A stretch of 64,000 nt of DNA from Clostridium estertheticum (GTDB taxonomy: Bacteria; Bacillota; Clostridia; Clostridiales; Clostridiaceae). Position numbers and translations under genes: made by a program. The DNA lies in the NCBI RefSeq assembly GCF_026650985.1, contig NZ_CP086239.1:248001-312000 (forward strand), written 5' to 3'. Numbering within the stretch: the first letter of the stretch is position 1; the number at the start of each line of letters is the position of its first letter. Below, piece by piece: positions 15,482-23,178 of this stretch. The notes beneath the pieces were generated by a model. That model was given only the letters and a program-made list of their open reading frames with translations. It was not told where the DNA came from and searched no databases.

Positions 15482-15949
15482 ATGGAGAACATTAAAAAGA
15501 GAAATGTGAATGTAACAGAGGGTAGTTTGAAAGAAAGATTTATGATTGAAAAGGGTGGGTTTATTCCAATGACTAGAAGATATGCTTTAGTCCTTGGATT
15601 AAATGCTACTGGGTTATTGATAGACTTATGTGATAAATATGAGTACTACAAAGCTACTGGTGAATTAAATAAATATGATGAGTTTTTTCTAACAGTTCCA
15701 AGTGTTGAAATTGCTACTGGATTAACTAAGGCTCAACAAGTTACTGCTATAAAAATTCTTATTAAATATAAATTAGTCGAAGGTACTAATCAAAGGGGAT
15801 TACCGAAGAGAAGATATTTTAAGATGGCTGAAGACATTAATAAACAGTTAGATAAAATTCTAGTTTATGCTGATGATAAAGAGAAGGAAATATTAGCTAG
15901 AAATAGAGTAAAACCACCTACAAAGCCCACAGTTGGTCAGTCGGCTTAA
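15482..15949 (+). CDS. Replication initiator-like winged-helix protein, possibly frameshifted
   Basis: 155 aa. The central segment FFLTVPSVEIATGLTKAQQVTAIKILIKYKLVEGTNQRGLPKRRYFKM is a winged-helix pattern (tGlt-kaqv, i.e. segment of about 48 residues at 70-117; only the pattern is quoted here) seen at the N-terminus of Firmicute phage replication proteins. The frame stops at GQSA, but two bases over, a heptad repeat (QSTIGLK, QSTLGLI, QSTCRLY, QATINN) continues for about 28 codons. Such repeats usually follow this domain, so an 8-bp insertion near 15931-15940 may have truncated the gene. The DNA of the same stretch forms 21-bp iterons. Confidence 0.6.
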   Translation: MENIKKRNVNVTEGSLKERFMIEKGGFIPMTRRYALVLGLNATGLLIDLCDKYEYYKATGELNKYDEFFLTVPSVEIATGLTKAQQVTAIKILIKYKLVEGTNQRGLPKRRYFKMAEDINKQLDKILVYADDKEKEILARNRVKPPTKPTVGQSA

Positions 15950-15951
15950 TT

Positions 15952-16035
15952 CAATCCACTATAGGCTTAAAACAATCCACTTTAGGCTTGATTCAATCCA
16001 CTTGCCGACTGTATCAAGCCACTATCAATAACTAA
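15952..16035 (+). repeat. Four 21-bp direct repeats (iteron-like)
   Basis: Units start at 15952, 15973, 15994 and 16015; shared core CAATCCACT(A/T)TAGGCTT, decaying to CAAGCCACT in the fourth. Exact 21-nt spacing, which is two helical turns. They may be replication origin iterons, a coding heptad repeat of a frameshifted initiator, or both. Confidence 0.75.
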
Positions 16036-16090
16036 GTATAAATAACTATGATTAATAACTATATATTAACAACTAAAATTAATAACTAAT
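16027..16090 (+). repeat. Five AATAACTA-type AT-rich repeats
   Basis: AATAACTA at 16027, 16041, 16054, AACAACTA at 16068, AATAACTA at 16081; spacing 13-14 bp. Directly adjacent to the 21-bp repeats, as in a DNA-unwinding element of an iteron origin. Confidence 0.65.
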
Positions 16091-16319
16091 TTGGGATTTA
16101 CACTAGCGTTTCAATCCCAAGCAAACATTTTGATTATTCTTAGAAAGTTTAAAAGCATCTTGGGAAGGTAAAATATGAGTAGTAAATGTAATCTATAGAT
16201 AAGAGATATAAAAATACCTCTATAGATTGTGAACGTAGAGAGCAAGCTCATGTTTAACTAACATTAGGCTAAAACATTTTATTGTCGTTAAAAGATCCGA
16301 CAATAAGTAAATACAATAA
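16091..16319 (+). other. Non-coding leader with hairpins
   Basis: TTGGGATT / AATCCCAA (16091-16098 / 16113-16120); ATCTATAGA...TATAGAT (about 16190-16227); ATTGTCG / CGACAAT (16281-16287 / 16298-16304). No gene is visible. Confidence 0.5.
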
Positions 16320-16335
16320 CAATAGAAAGATATTG
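16320..16335 (+). promoter_or_regulatory. CAATA-N6-TATTG element, copy D, abutting the ribosome site
   Basis: CAATA-GAAAGA-TATTG immediately followed by AAGGAGGG and, eight bases on, the ATG of the polymerase gene. There is no TTGACA here, so it cannot be a -35/-10 promoter of the same type; an operator or an RNA-level site is more likely. Confidence 0.7.
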
Positions 16336-16349
16336 AAGGAGGGTATAAC

Positions 16350-19247
16350 ATGGAAAAAACTAATATATATATTAAAAGTGTAGAGGGTTCAGAAATATAT
16401 GAACATGTATATAGAGATAAAACATTTAGAGGTAAATATGTGGGAATGTTACCTTTTTCATTGAAGGAAATTAAATTAAAAAAAATAGGAATGGACACTT
16501 TTGAGAGTAAAAGATTTAATAAAACTATGTCCAATGATATTATAAATGTAAAATTCAAACAGAAAGTAAAAAGTAGTGGAGAAATAATAAAAATATTAAA
16601 GGAAAAATTAATAAAAGATATAGATAATGTAAGACTCTTAGAAAATGTTGAGAAATTGCAAATTGAATTAGATTGGACAAAAACAAGAGATATTAAGAAT
16701 AAGAAAACTGGAGAAATAATTGTAAAAAGCATAAGGACTGTATTAAAAGAAGAAGGATTTGAAAAAAACGCTATAAATAATATTCTACTATTAAAACGAA
16801 TTGAAGAATTAAAAACAAAAGTTGATTGGTCAGAAGTTAAAATTGATGATACAGAAGATAAAAAAGGATTAAGAAAAAAGTTATATGATGATGGATTTAC
16901 AATTAAAAAAGTAGTTGATAAAAAGGATAAAGAAGGTAAATTAATTTATGATGAAATTACTGGAGAAATACAAACGGAAATATTAGAAATTGACTATGTA
17001 GTTTTTGCTAGGAGCAGTTCAAAAAGTCGCGTAGGTCAGGTATTATTTATTAAAAAAGAATTACATGATACAATGATTAAACATATGCACCTAGGATTAG
17101 ATTTTGAAGGGTGCGAAGACGTAGACTTTCCTGCACTGTTAAGTTATGAGTCCCTTATAGGAAGTGCCTTGGAGGATACTGTAGAGATACCTGTAAATAA
17201 AATATTAATTGTATCAGATGTAAAGTCTATATTCAAGATTGATTGCAATGTAGTAGCTAAAAATAAATCTGGATTACTAGAAAGTAATTTAGTAGAAGAT
17301 TATAATATGGAGTCAGATATTTTTGATGGTGAAGGACTTTTAGAAAGTTCTTACTTTTCAGGAGATAGAGAAAAAAAAGGATTTATTTTGGCTAGACAAC
17401 ATATGTTTAAGTCAGCCTTGTATAACTGTAATGTACAATCATTCTTAATAGATCATTGTCCTAAAGGTCAAGACTATGATACATGGGAAATAAAAAATAC
17501 ATTTAATGAATCTATTCTAGCCAAAGACGTGCATTGCATAATTACTCCGGCTTCACTAAAGGCTCTAAAATTTAGTAATAAAGTTGGAACTAAATTAAAG
17601 ATGTGGAAACATTGGAAGAAAATAATTAAGGGTGAAAAATCCCTCTTTGGTATCTGCAAAAGCGAAAAAAAGTCAATGAGGGGATATGATGACTCAGGCA
17701 ATATATTAAATCAAACCAGTTATCAAATGCTCAATTCGATGCCTTATACATTTTTAGAAATGCAACAATTAAGTAAATTTGAAGTTGAATATATAGAGAA
17801 ACTGAAAAATAACAATGATGTTTATGTAGAATTTTTAGCAAAAGAAGCGAATGAAATGAATTGTAATAAAATGCTAGTAGATTTATATAAAAATCAACCT
17901 GAAATAGTCGGCATAAAGCTATTTAAGGACAAGAGAAGGAAGGACATACACAATTATGTAACTCATATTAAGAAAGGTAAGATACGGTTAAATGGTGACT
18001 ATGCTACTATTCTACAGAATGGTAAGGAATTATTATATCATGCAATTGGACTATTACCAGTAAAGGATGGAATATTAGACTTAAAAGCATGGAAAAGTGA
18101 AATGATCTTAAAGGGAAATGAAGCATATACAACACTCCATCCTTTTAATTTTGAATATGTATGCTTCAGAAATCCACACACAAGTCCTTCGAATTGCCTA
18201 ATAATTTATAATCGGGATGATGTATTTATATCAGATTATTTTAATCTTTCTGATAATATAATTTATACAAATGCGATTGGCTTTCCTATAAATAGAATAT
18301 TAAGTGGCCAAGACGTAGACAGCGATAATATGATTATTTTTAATGGTGAAAAAATGTTAGAGGTTGCACGAAAGTGTTATATCAAGTCAGAAACATCAAA
18401 TTATAAGGTTTGTGAGAATGGAGTAGGTAAGACTCCTAATATATATAAAGTGTGTAACTCAGATATGGCAAAGATAGATAATATTTTAGCACAGTCACAA
18501 AAATATATAGGTACTGTGGTAAATTTAGGTCAATTATTTATGAGTACATACTGGGACTGCATTAACAAAGGTGAAAAAGACATAAATAAGATTGAAACTT
18601 TGTTAAAAGGTGTTGATATTTGTACAATATTATCTGAAATTTCCATAGATATGGCAAAAAGAATTTATGATGTTGATATTAAGAAGCAAATAATTAATCT
18701 TAAAAAATGTGAATATCTAAATTCAATTAAAACAAAGGTCAAAAAGGATAAAGAAATATTAAAAAAGACTGTACCCTTGTTTTTTAAATACGTTTCTAAA
18801 AGTGAAAAAATTGAAGCTAAAACAATTAAGTATGAAACCTCCATGGATTATCTTTACGAGATATTAGAAGAAATTGGAGATGCTGAGGATATAACTACTA
18901 TTGAAATAGAAACGTTATTAGCTGATATTGATAGTAAAAAAGTAAAAAATAGACAAGTTGAGGGAGTTACAAAGGCTATAAATAATATGAGTAAAGCAAT
19001 AAAGTATATAGATGCCACAATGAAGGGTAATGAGGAACACGAGAAAAAAGAAAGATATAACGCATTAGATCAGGCAAGAAACGAACACCTTCAAATTGTA
19101 AAGAGATATAAAATCAAAGCAGAAACAGTAAATATTATAATTGGTAAGGTATTTAGAGATAAAATTGAATGTAAATACAAATTAGATTTACTTAATACTT
19201 TGTATACAATAAACCCAATAGAATTTGTAAATGCATTTAAATTATAA
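16350..19247 (+). CDS. YonO/QDE-1-type double-psi beta-barrel RNA polymerase
   Basis: 965 aa, single-subunit polymerase candidate. The family hallmark is a block running from RNPHTSP (607-613) through NAIGFPINRILSGQDVDSDN to residue 660; QDE-1-like enzymes show RNP...SG-DLDGD. The three metal-binding Asp are D655, D657 and D659; Gly of DxDGD is replaced by Ser658. Upstream, IRLNGDYATILQNGKELL resembles the other barrel. The C-terminal 200 residues are helical and lysine-rich. The length is close to that of SPbeta YonO, which transcribes late phage genes as one subunit. It lies in the early region, preceded by element copy D. RNA synthesis activity is inferred from the motif. Confidence 0.8.
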   Translation: MEKTNIYIKSVEGSEIYEHVYRDKTFRGKYVGMLPFSLKEIKLKKIGMDTFESKRFNKTMSNDIINVKFKQKVKSSGEIIKILKEKLIKDIDNVRLLENVEKLQIELDWTKTRDIKNKKTGEIIVKSIRTVLKEEGFEKNAINNILLLKRIEELKTKVDWSEVKIDDTEDKKGLRKKLYDDGFTIKKVVDKKDKEGKLIYDEITGEIQTEILEIDYVVFARSSSKSRVGQVLFIKKELHDTMIKHMHLGLDFEGCEDVDFPALLSYESLIGSALEDTVEIPVNKILIVSDVKSIFKIDCNVVAKNKSGLLESNLVEDYNMESDIFDGEGLLESSYFSGDREKKGFILARQHMFKSALYNCNVQSFLIDHCPKGQDYDTWEIKNTFNESILAKDVHCIITPASLKALKFSNKVGTKLKMWKHWKKIIKGEKSLFGICKSEKKSMRGYDDSGNILNQTSYQMLNSMPYTFLEMQQLSKFEVEYIEKLKNNNDVYVEFLAKEANEMNCNKMLVDLYKNQPEIVGIKLFKDKRRKDIHNYVTHIKKGKIRLNGDYATILQNGKELLYHAIGLLPVKDGILDLKAWKSEMILKGNEAYTTLHPFNFEYVCFRNPHTSPSNCLIIYNRDDVFISDYFNLSDNIIYTNAIGFPINRILSGQDVDSDNMIIFNGEKMLEVARKCYIKSETSNYKVCENGVGKTPNIYKVCNSDMAKIDNILAQSQKYIGTVVNLGQLFMSTYWDCINKGEKDINKIETLLKGVDICTILSEISIDMAKRIYDVDIKKQIINLKKCEYLNSIKTKVKKDKEILKKTVPLFFKYVSKSEKIEAKTIKYETSMDYLYEILEEIGDAEDITTIEIETLLADIDSKKVKNRQVEGVTKAINNMSKAIKYIDATMKGNEEHEKKERYNALDQARNEHLQIVKRYKIKAETVNIIIGKVFRDKIECKYKLDLLNTLYTINPIEFVNAFKL

Positions 19248-19329
19248 AAAATAGGATATTTACGGTGTACTGGAGTACTTTAATGTTCTCTAAATGGCTT
19301 AGGTATGCCGTTCCTATTGTTCCTATATA

Positions 19330-19412
19330 GAAGATGATACGGTGGGAAGTGCACAAATTTTGTCCCGGACAAACGACTATATGTTTAGTAGTTATATCAT
19401 CTTCAATTTTTT
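19330..19412 (+). terminator. Branched terminator-like structure after the polymerase gene
   Basis: GAAGATGATA (19330-19339) pairs with TATCATCTTC (19395-19404), followed by AATTTTTTAT. The 55-nt interior includes a GGG...CCC stem, so it is larger than an ordinary terminator. Confidence 0.7.
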
Positions 19413-19416
19413 ATAA

Positions 19417-19432
19417 CAATAGAAAGATATTG
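19417..19432 (+). promoter_or_regulatory. CAATA-N6-TATTG element, copy E
   Basis: CAATA-GAAAGA-TATTG directly after the terminator, upstream of a non-coding stretch of 450 nt. Confidence 0.6.
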
Positions 19433-19698
19433 AATAAGTTGAATCTTTATAAATGTACTACTTATATTAAGTATATTCAATAAGGACTTAATTGTTCTTT
19501 AAATTTTTCATGATATTGGTAAATCTTTCAAATTCTAAAGGATCTCGTAAAATCCCCTCCTCCAAAACAAAGTGTATGAATTTGATAAGCAAAATCCTAG
19601 GGATGTAAGGCTATTGATTAAGTTAGCCTGGGATAAAACTACATAAGATTTTCCTTGTTAGTTAATCTTTGTTTTATCCTTGCTCATTTTTTTATTAA
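19433..19698 (+). ncRNA. Possible non-coding RNA between element copies E and F
   Basis: No gene. CCCCTCCTCC (19554-19563) is complementary to ribosome-binding sites such as the AAGGAGGG of the polymerase gene. Then come hairpins GGCTA...TAGCC (19609-19628) and GGATAAAAC / GTTTTATCC (19631-19639 / 19671-19679), the latter enclosing AAGATT / AATCTT and followed by a T-run (about 19687-19693). This fits a short RNA that starts near copy E and terminates there. Purely inferential. Confidence 0.4.
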
Positions 19699-19714
19699 CA
19701 ACAACAAGATATTG
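19699..19714 (+). promoter_or_regulatory. CAATA-N6-TATTG element, copy F (one mismatch)
   Basis: CAACA-ACAAGA-TATTG followed by AAG; the weakest copy. It begins the leader of the gene at 19879. Confidence 0.45.
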
Positions 19715-19774
19715 AAGTAAACCTGTTTAAAGTTAGCAATGAAGTAACACTCATCCTATAACCTTATATTTTGA

Positions 19775-19876
19775 TTAGTCCTCTTTATTATGAGGTCTAA
19801 ATGGATGGTATTACTTGATTGGTGGCTTTAAGTCATACAATAAAAATCCTACAGAGGTAGGTAAAAAGAGGACTAA
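19775..19876 (+). promoter_or_regulatory. Leader that can hide the ribosome site of the gene at 19879
   Basis: TTAGTCCTCTTT (19775-19786) pairs perfectly over 12 bp with AAAGAGGACTAA (19865-19876), which contains the AGAGGA ribosome site just before the ATG at 19879. CCTC (19780-19783) can instead pair with GAGG (19792-19795), freeing the ribosome site. This is a two-state arrangement like those of translational switches. Confidence 0.6.
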
Positions 19877-19878
19877 AT

Positions 19879-20325
19879 ATGAAAGCAATAACAAAACAAT
19901 TACAAGAAATCGAAGATATACTCAACACAAATGAGGAGTATGTAGAAGAGTTTTGGATCTATAAGCTAGAACTAAATGGAAATAAAATTACAGTTAACAT
20001 ATTTGATGGAGAAATTTTTCAAGAATCTATTGTAGTTGAAATAATCGAGATAGGTAAAATTGCTATTTGTAATACAATCAAAAACTATATTTATCAAGAT
20101 AAAATTAATCCAAGACAAAAGTTTGTCAATGAAACTAGAAATTTTAATACAAGAAAGATTGAGAGCATGGCGAACTGGAGTAAAAAAGATAACTGTGAAA
20201 GAGTTAACAGAATTAATACTGAATTAATTGAAAGAAGTAAGAAAACAAAAGAAATAAAATCACAATTATCTTTCTATAGATCTTATGTATCAGACTTTTA
20301 CAAAATATTAAGTGTGGAGGGATAA
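19879..20325 (+). CDS. Hypothetical early phage protein
   Basis: 148 aa. The N-terminal helix (KQLQEIEDILNTNEEYVEE) is followed by three likely strands (FWIYKLELNGNKITVNIFDGEIF) and a long basic C-terminal helical part. No family recognised. Its ribosome site can be masked by the leader. The next gene starts only 1 nt after its stop codon, so the two are an operon. Confidence 0.55.
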   Translation: MKAITKQLQEIEDILNTNEEYVEEFWIYKLELNGNKITVNIFDGEIFQESIVVEIIEIGKIAICNTIKNYIYQDKINPRQKFVNETRNFNTRKIESMANWSKKDNCERVNRINTELIERSKKTKEIKSQLSFYRSYVSDFYKILSVEG

Positions 20326-20326
20326 A

Positions 20327-20632
20327 ATGAAAAATTTAACAGAATTAAATGAATACTGTATTGAGAATCTAGGCATGGAATTACTGAGCATGGAAGAAAA
20401 AGACATAACAACAGTAAAAGAAGTGATTACAAGTGCATTAAGAGATATAAAAACGGAAAAAAGTTGCAAAGATAATATTAAAAGCATGCTAGAAATGATT
20501 GAAAGTTTAAAAGAGTTTGCAGATTTTAATTGTTTATATATAGTAGATTGCATGTCTGGAGGAACTTTTGGTCAAGGGTTTGTAATTATAGATTCAAAGG
20601 GAGATTATAAGGGATTTGTAAGAACAATTTAA
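20327..20632 (+). CDS. Hypothetical early phage protein
   Basis: 101 aa from the ATG at 20327, which has GTGGAGGG six bases upstream; an earlier in-frame ATG at 20312 lacks a ribosome site. Helical first two thirds, then a beta-like C-terminus (CLYIVDCMSGGTFGQGFVIID). Unknown function; co-translated with the gene before it. Confidence 0.55.
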   Translation: MKNLTELNEYCIENLGMELLSMEEKDITTVKEVITSALRDIKTEKSCKDNIKSMLEMIESLKEFADFNCLYIVDCMSGGTFGQGFVIIDSKGDYKGFVRTI

Positions 20633-20644
20633 CTCATAAAAAAG

Positions 20645-20672
20645 GTGCTAGTGATGTGACTAGCTCTTATTA
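20645..20672 (+). terminator. Terminator
   Basis: GCTAGT / ACTAGC hairpin followed by TCTTATTATTTT. Confidence 0.65.
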
Positions 20673-20693
20673 TTTTACATTGTTAGAAGTATT

Positions 20694-20861
20694 CTTGGAT
20701 TCTCCTCCAAGGTATTTTATGTAGTGGTATAAGTAATTTGTGACTGGAGTAATTACCAGTCCATTTTATCAATGTACTATGAATTAAGAATATTTCTAAG
20801 AGTGTAAAATTAAAATGCTGTGGCTCAGGTGTGAGTACAGTAAGTTTTATACTACTACATA
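20694..20861 (+). promoter_or_regulatory. Branched RNA leader of the antirepressor gene
   Basis: CTTGGA / TCCAAG (20694-20699 / 20706-20711) presents the loop TTCTCC, complementary to the GGAGA of the next ribosome site. Then GTAGTGGTATAA (20721-20732) pairs with TTATACTACTAC (20847-20858; one G-U). The interior holds GACTGG / CCAGTC (20742-20761) and CTGT..CTCA / TGAG..ACAG (about 20817-20840). The gene starts 38 nt after the closing stem. Confidence 0.55.
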
Positions 20862-20895
20862 GTGTGGCTACTTATAAAGCCGAAGGAGATATTAT

Positions 20896-21585
20896 ATGAA
20901 AGAATTACAAGTATTAGAAAGCAGGACTATTTTAAACAAGGAGTTTGCTATTTATGGTAGCGTAGAAAATCCTTTATTTAGAGCAGATGATGTGGCAAAG
21001 TTTATAGGACATAGTAATGCAAGCAAAATATTGAGCAACGTTGATGAAGAGGACAAAGAATTACATGTAATAAGCACTCTAACTAATAGTTATAACGCCC
21101 TATTTCTAACAGAGGATGGATTTTATGAAGTGTTGATGCAGAGTAGAAAACCAATAGCAAAAGAATTTAAGAAAGAAGTAAAGATGATTCTTAAATCTAT
21201 TAGGGTTAATGGTGCTTTTGTTCCAAATGCTACTGCAGAAGAAACTAAGGGAATAGTAAAACAGTTTAAGGGTAGTAAATACTTAACAAGTGAAATCCAT
21301 GATTCTAAAAGTATAAGAAATTATATTAGGAATTATGAAAAAATGAAACTTGATGAATGTATTGATAGTATTGTAGAAATTGTTATTCCTATGAAGGGTG
21401 AAATCAAACATACATTAATAGATATTGCTATAAAAGAATTAAAGTCTATTGATGATGGATTAATTAAGGATACTATTAAAAATACTTTTATTAAAGACAC
21501 TGCGAGTGCAGGAATTATAATATTACAAGCTGTGAAGATTGGTAAATTTAGAAAAAGAATAAGATCTTTAGAACAAGCAATTTAA
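20896..21585 (+). CDS. BRO-N domain phage antirepressor-like protein
   Basis: 229 aa behind GAAGGAGATATT. The first 110 residues are a BRO-N domain: NPLFRADDVAKFIGHSNASKILSNVDEEDKE, then ALFLTEDGFYEVLMQSRKPIAKEFKKEV (pattern noted, split here by position 25-55 and 69-96). BRO-N proteins bind DNA or repressors and typically switch phages from lysogeny to lysis. The C-terminal half is helical and of no known family. The structured leader upstream suggests post-transcriptional control. Confidence 0.85.
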   Translation: MKELQVLESRTILNKEFAIYGSVENPLFRADDVAKFIGHSNASKILSNVDEEDKELHVISTLTNSYNALFLTEDGFYEVLMQSRKPIAKEFKKEVKMILKSIRVNGAFVPNATAEETKGIVKQFKGSKYLTSEIHDSKSIRNYIRNYEKMKLDECIDSIVEIVIPMKGEIKHTLIDIAIKELKSIDDGLIKDTIKNTFIKDTASAGIIILQAVKIGKFRKRIRSLEQAI

Positions 21586-21592
21586 TAATGTA

Positions 21593-21628
21593 AGGATATT
21601 CAAAAATAATTTGAGTGTCCTTTTTATT
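21593..21628 (+). terminator. Terminator of the antirepressor gene
   Basis: AGGATATTCAAA / TTTGAGTGTCCT (12 pairs, two G-U) followed by a T-run. Confidence 0.85.
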
Positions 21629-21686
21629 TTAAATATCAATGTTTTAAGTTTGGGCTTACCTTTAAAAGTGCCGCAGGAGAATAATT

Positions 21687-22301
21687 ATGAAAAACAAAAT
21701 GGAAGTTGTAGGAAACATTTATGTACCAGGAGTATATGGCATGAGAGTAAAGGATACTGAAGAATTTTTGTATGTGGGTAGTGGATCTGAGATTAACGAT
21801 TGCCTCAGCAGACATTGTTTCTACCTCAAACGAGGCTTATATGAAGATACAAATAAATCAATATTACAAGAAAAGTATGATCTAGGTATATTGGTATTTG
21901 AAGTAATTAAAGAATCAGAATATACAGAGTTATTTAAAGATATGAGCGTAAAACAAAAAGAAGCTTTACAAATTGCATTAGGAGTATTGGAAAAATTTTA
22001 TATAGATATGTATAAAGAAACTATATGTAATCAACAAATGTTTGTAAAGAAACACTCAAGTAATAAAAATGCAGGTACTACAATGAAACGTCGAAAAGCA
22101 AATTTGGGCAAAAATAATCCGAATTCTAAATATAGTGAATCAATGATATCTGAAATACTATGGTTAAAAATGAACGGATATACATCAAAACAAATAGAAG
22201 AATTATATTCTGAATATGCAATTAAAGATACTTATATTTATCATATAGGTGTTAGCAAGTGGATTCATTTAGAACCAGTTAAACCTAGTTTTATTGCTTA
22301 G
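21687..22301 (+). CDS. GIY-YIG nuclease (homing endonuclease-like)
   Basis: 204 aa behind CAGGAGAA. GVY (15-17) and YVG (29-31) form the GIY-YIG signature; Arg42 in SRHCFYL and Glu102 in LEKFYIDMY fit the catalytic Arg and metal-binding Glu. The C-terminus has a LGKNNPNSKYSES NUMOD-like stretch and a helix-turn-helix (ISEILWLKMNGYTSKQIEELY), typical of free-standing homing endonucleases in phages. It is flanked by non-coding DNA and transcribed alone, consistent with an invading selfish gene. Confidence 0.75.
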   Translation: MKNKMEVVGNIYVPGVYGMRVKDTEEFLYVGSGSEINDCLSRHCFYLKRGLYEDTNKSILQEKYDLGILVFEVIKESEYTELFKDMSVKQKEALQIALGVLEKFYIDMYKETICNQQMFVKKHSSNKNAGTTMKRRKANLGKNNPNSKYSESMISEILWLKMNGYTSKQIEELYSEYAIKDTYIYHIGVSKWIHLEPVKPSFIA

Positions 22302-22507
22302 AAAACATTATTATAACAATTATATACTATGTTTAATATTGTATCACACATTCAAGTAAATGCAAGGTATTTAAAAAACATATTATTAATTAAAACCGGC
22401 ATAGAAGATTAAAAAGTTTATTTTTGGTTTTGTTCGGCAGATTTCTGCACAACAGATTCGGGTTTTCTTATCTGAAAATATTAGAGTTATGAAAGAAGGG
22501 AATCCTT

Positions 22508-22633
22508 ATGATAAAAAAGATTATTTGTTTTATTTTTAATCATAAATTAGTGGCATACCATGATAGAGATATATTTGGTAAAGAGTATATATGGCAAAAA
22601 CAGTATTGTGGTAGATGTGGTAAAAAATTATAA
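22508..22633 (+). CDS. Small zinc-ribbon-like protein (DUF1660-like)
   Basis: 41 aa behind GAAAGAAGGG. Begins MIKKIICFIFNHKLV and ends YCGRCGKKL, so Cys and His pairs (C7, H12, C34, C37) could bind zinc. Short phage proteins of this form (DUF1660) are common in Firmicutes. Function unknown. Confidence 0.6.
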   Translation: MIKKIICFIFNHKLVAYHDRDIFGKEYIWQKQYCGRCGKKL

Positions 22634-22875
22634 GTACACATTTCAAAAATATTGTGAAATTATAAAAAGAGGATGGATTTAAGGAGTTATGATTATCAGA
22701 ACTCCTGCATTTACTTATATTTTGTCTTCAATAATTAGTATGATCAATTTTGTCATACGTTTGTATGAAAGATAATGAGGTATTAATTAACACATAGAAC
22801 AATCTTCAAAAGTATGTTAAGAGCATACATTCATAGTTATTTTAAATTATAATCAAAACATAGGGAGGTTTATTA
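22634..22875 (+). other. Intergenic region with hairpins
   Basis: AGGAGTT / AACTCCT (about 22683-22707) forms a hairpin and GTATGA / TCATAC another (about 22739-22760). A 28-codon frame at 22689 has its start too close to the ribosome-like sequence to be convincing. Confidence 0.35.
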
Positions 22876-23109
22876 ATGAGTGAAAGTAATTCAAATTCAT
22901 CAACAAGTGGAATAGGATTTTGTGGTTTATTAACGGTTCTATTTGTTGGATTAAAATTAACAAATTATATTGGATGGAGTTGGTTATGGGTATTAAGTCC
23001 ATTATGGATTCCATTAGCAATTGTGGTTGGGATTTTTGTACTTGTATTTGTGGGATTAAGTTTATTTGCAGGTGTAAAATATTTTGTAGATAAATATAAA
23101 GAGGATTAA
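22876..23109 (+). CDS. Small membrane protein
   Basis: 77 aa behind AGGGAGG. Ser/Asn-rich N-terminus, then two hydrophobic segments (IGFCGLLTVLFVGLKLTNYI and WIPLAIVVGIFVLVFVGLSL) with a Trp-rich turn between them, and a charged tail. Such two-helix proteins are frequent in phage early regions and may be accessory holin-like or superinfection-exclusion proteins. No specific family. Confidence 0.6.
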   Translation: MSESNSNSSTSGIGFCGLLTVLFVGLKLTNYIGWSWLWVLSPLWIPLAIVVGIFVLVFVGLSLFAGVKYFVDKYKED

Positions 23110-23178
23110 ATATATTTAAAATACACCTTTTTGAGATATAAAATATGATACAATTAATATGAAGAAGGTGTTGTTAAT

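Noticed and set aside
15952-16035. 21-bp repeats as a CRISPR array
   Set aside because: The units are directly abutting with no spacers and no cas genes are nearby.
10011-19714. CAATA-N6-TATTG copies as CRISPR or insertion-sequence ends
   Set aside because: They are 16 bp, kilobases apart, always on one strand and upstream of genes; no transposase lies between them.
22689-22775. 28-codon frame in the intergenic region
   Set aside because: The ribosome-like sequence is only two bases from the ATG and is buried in a hairpin.
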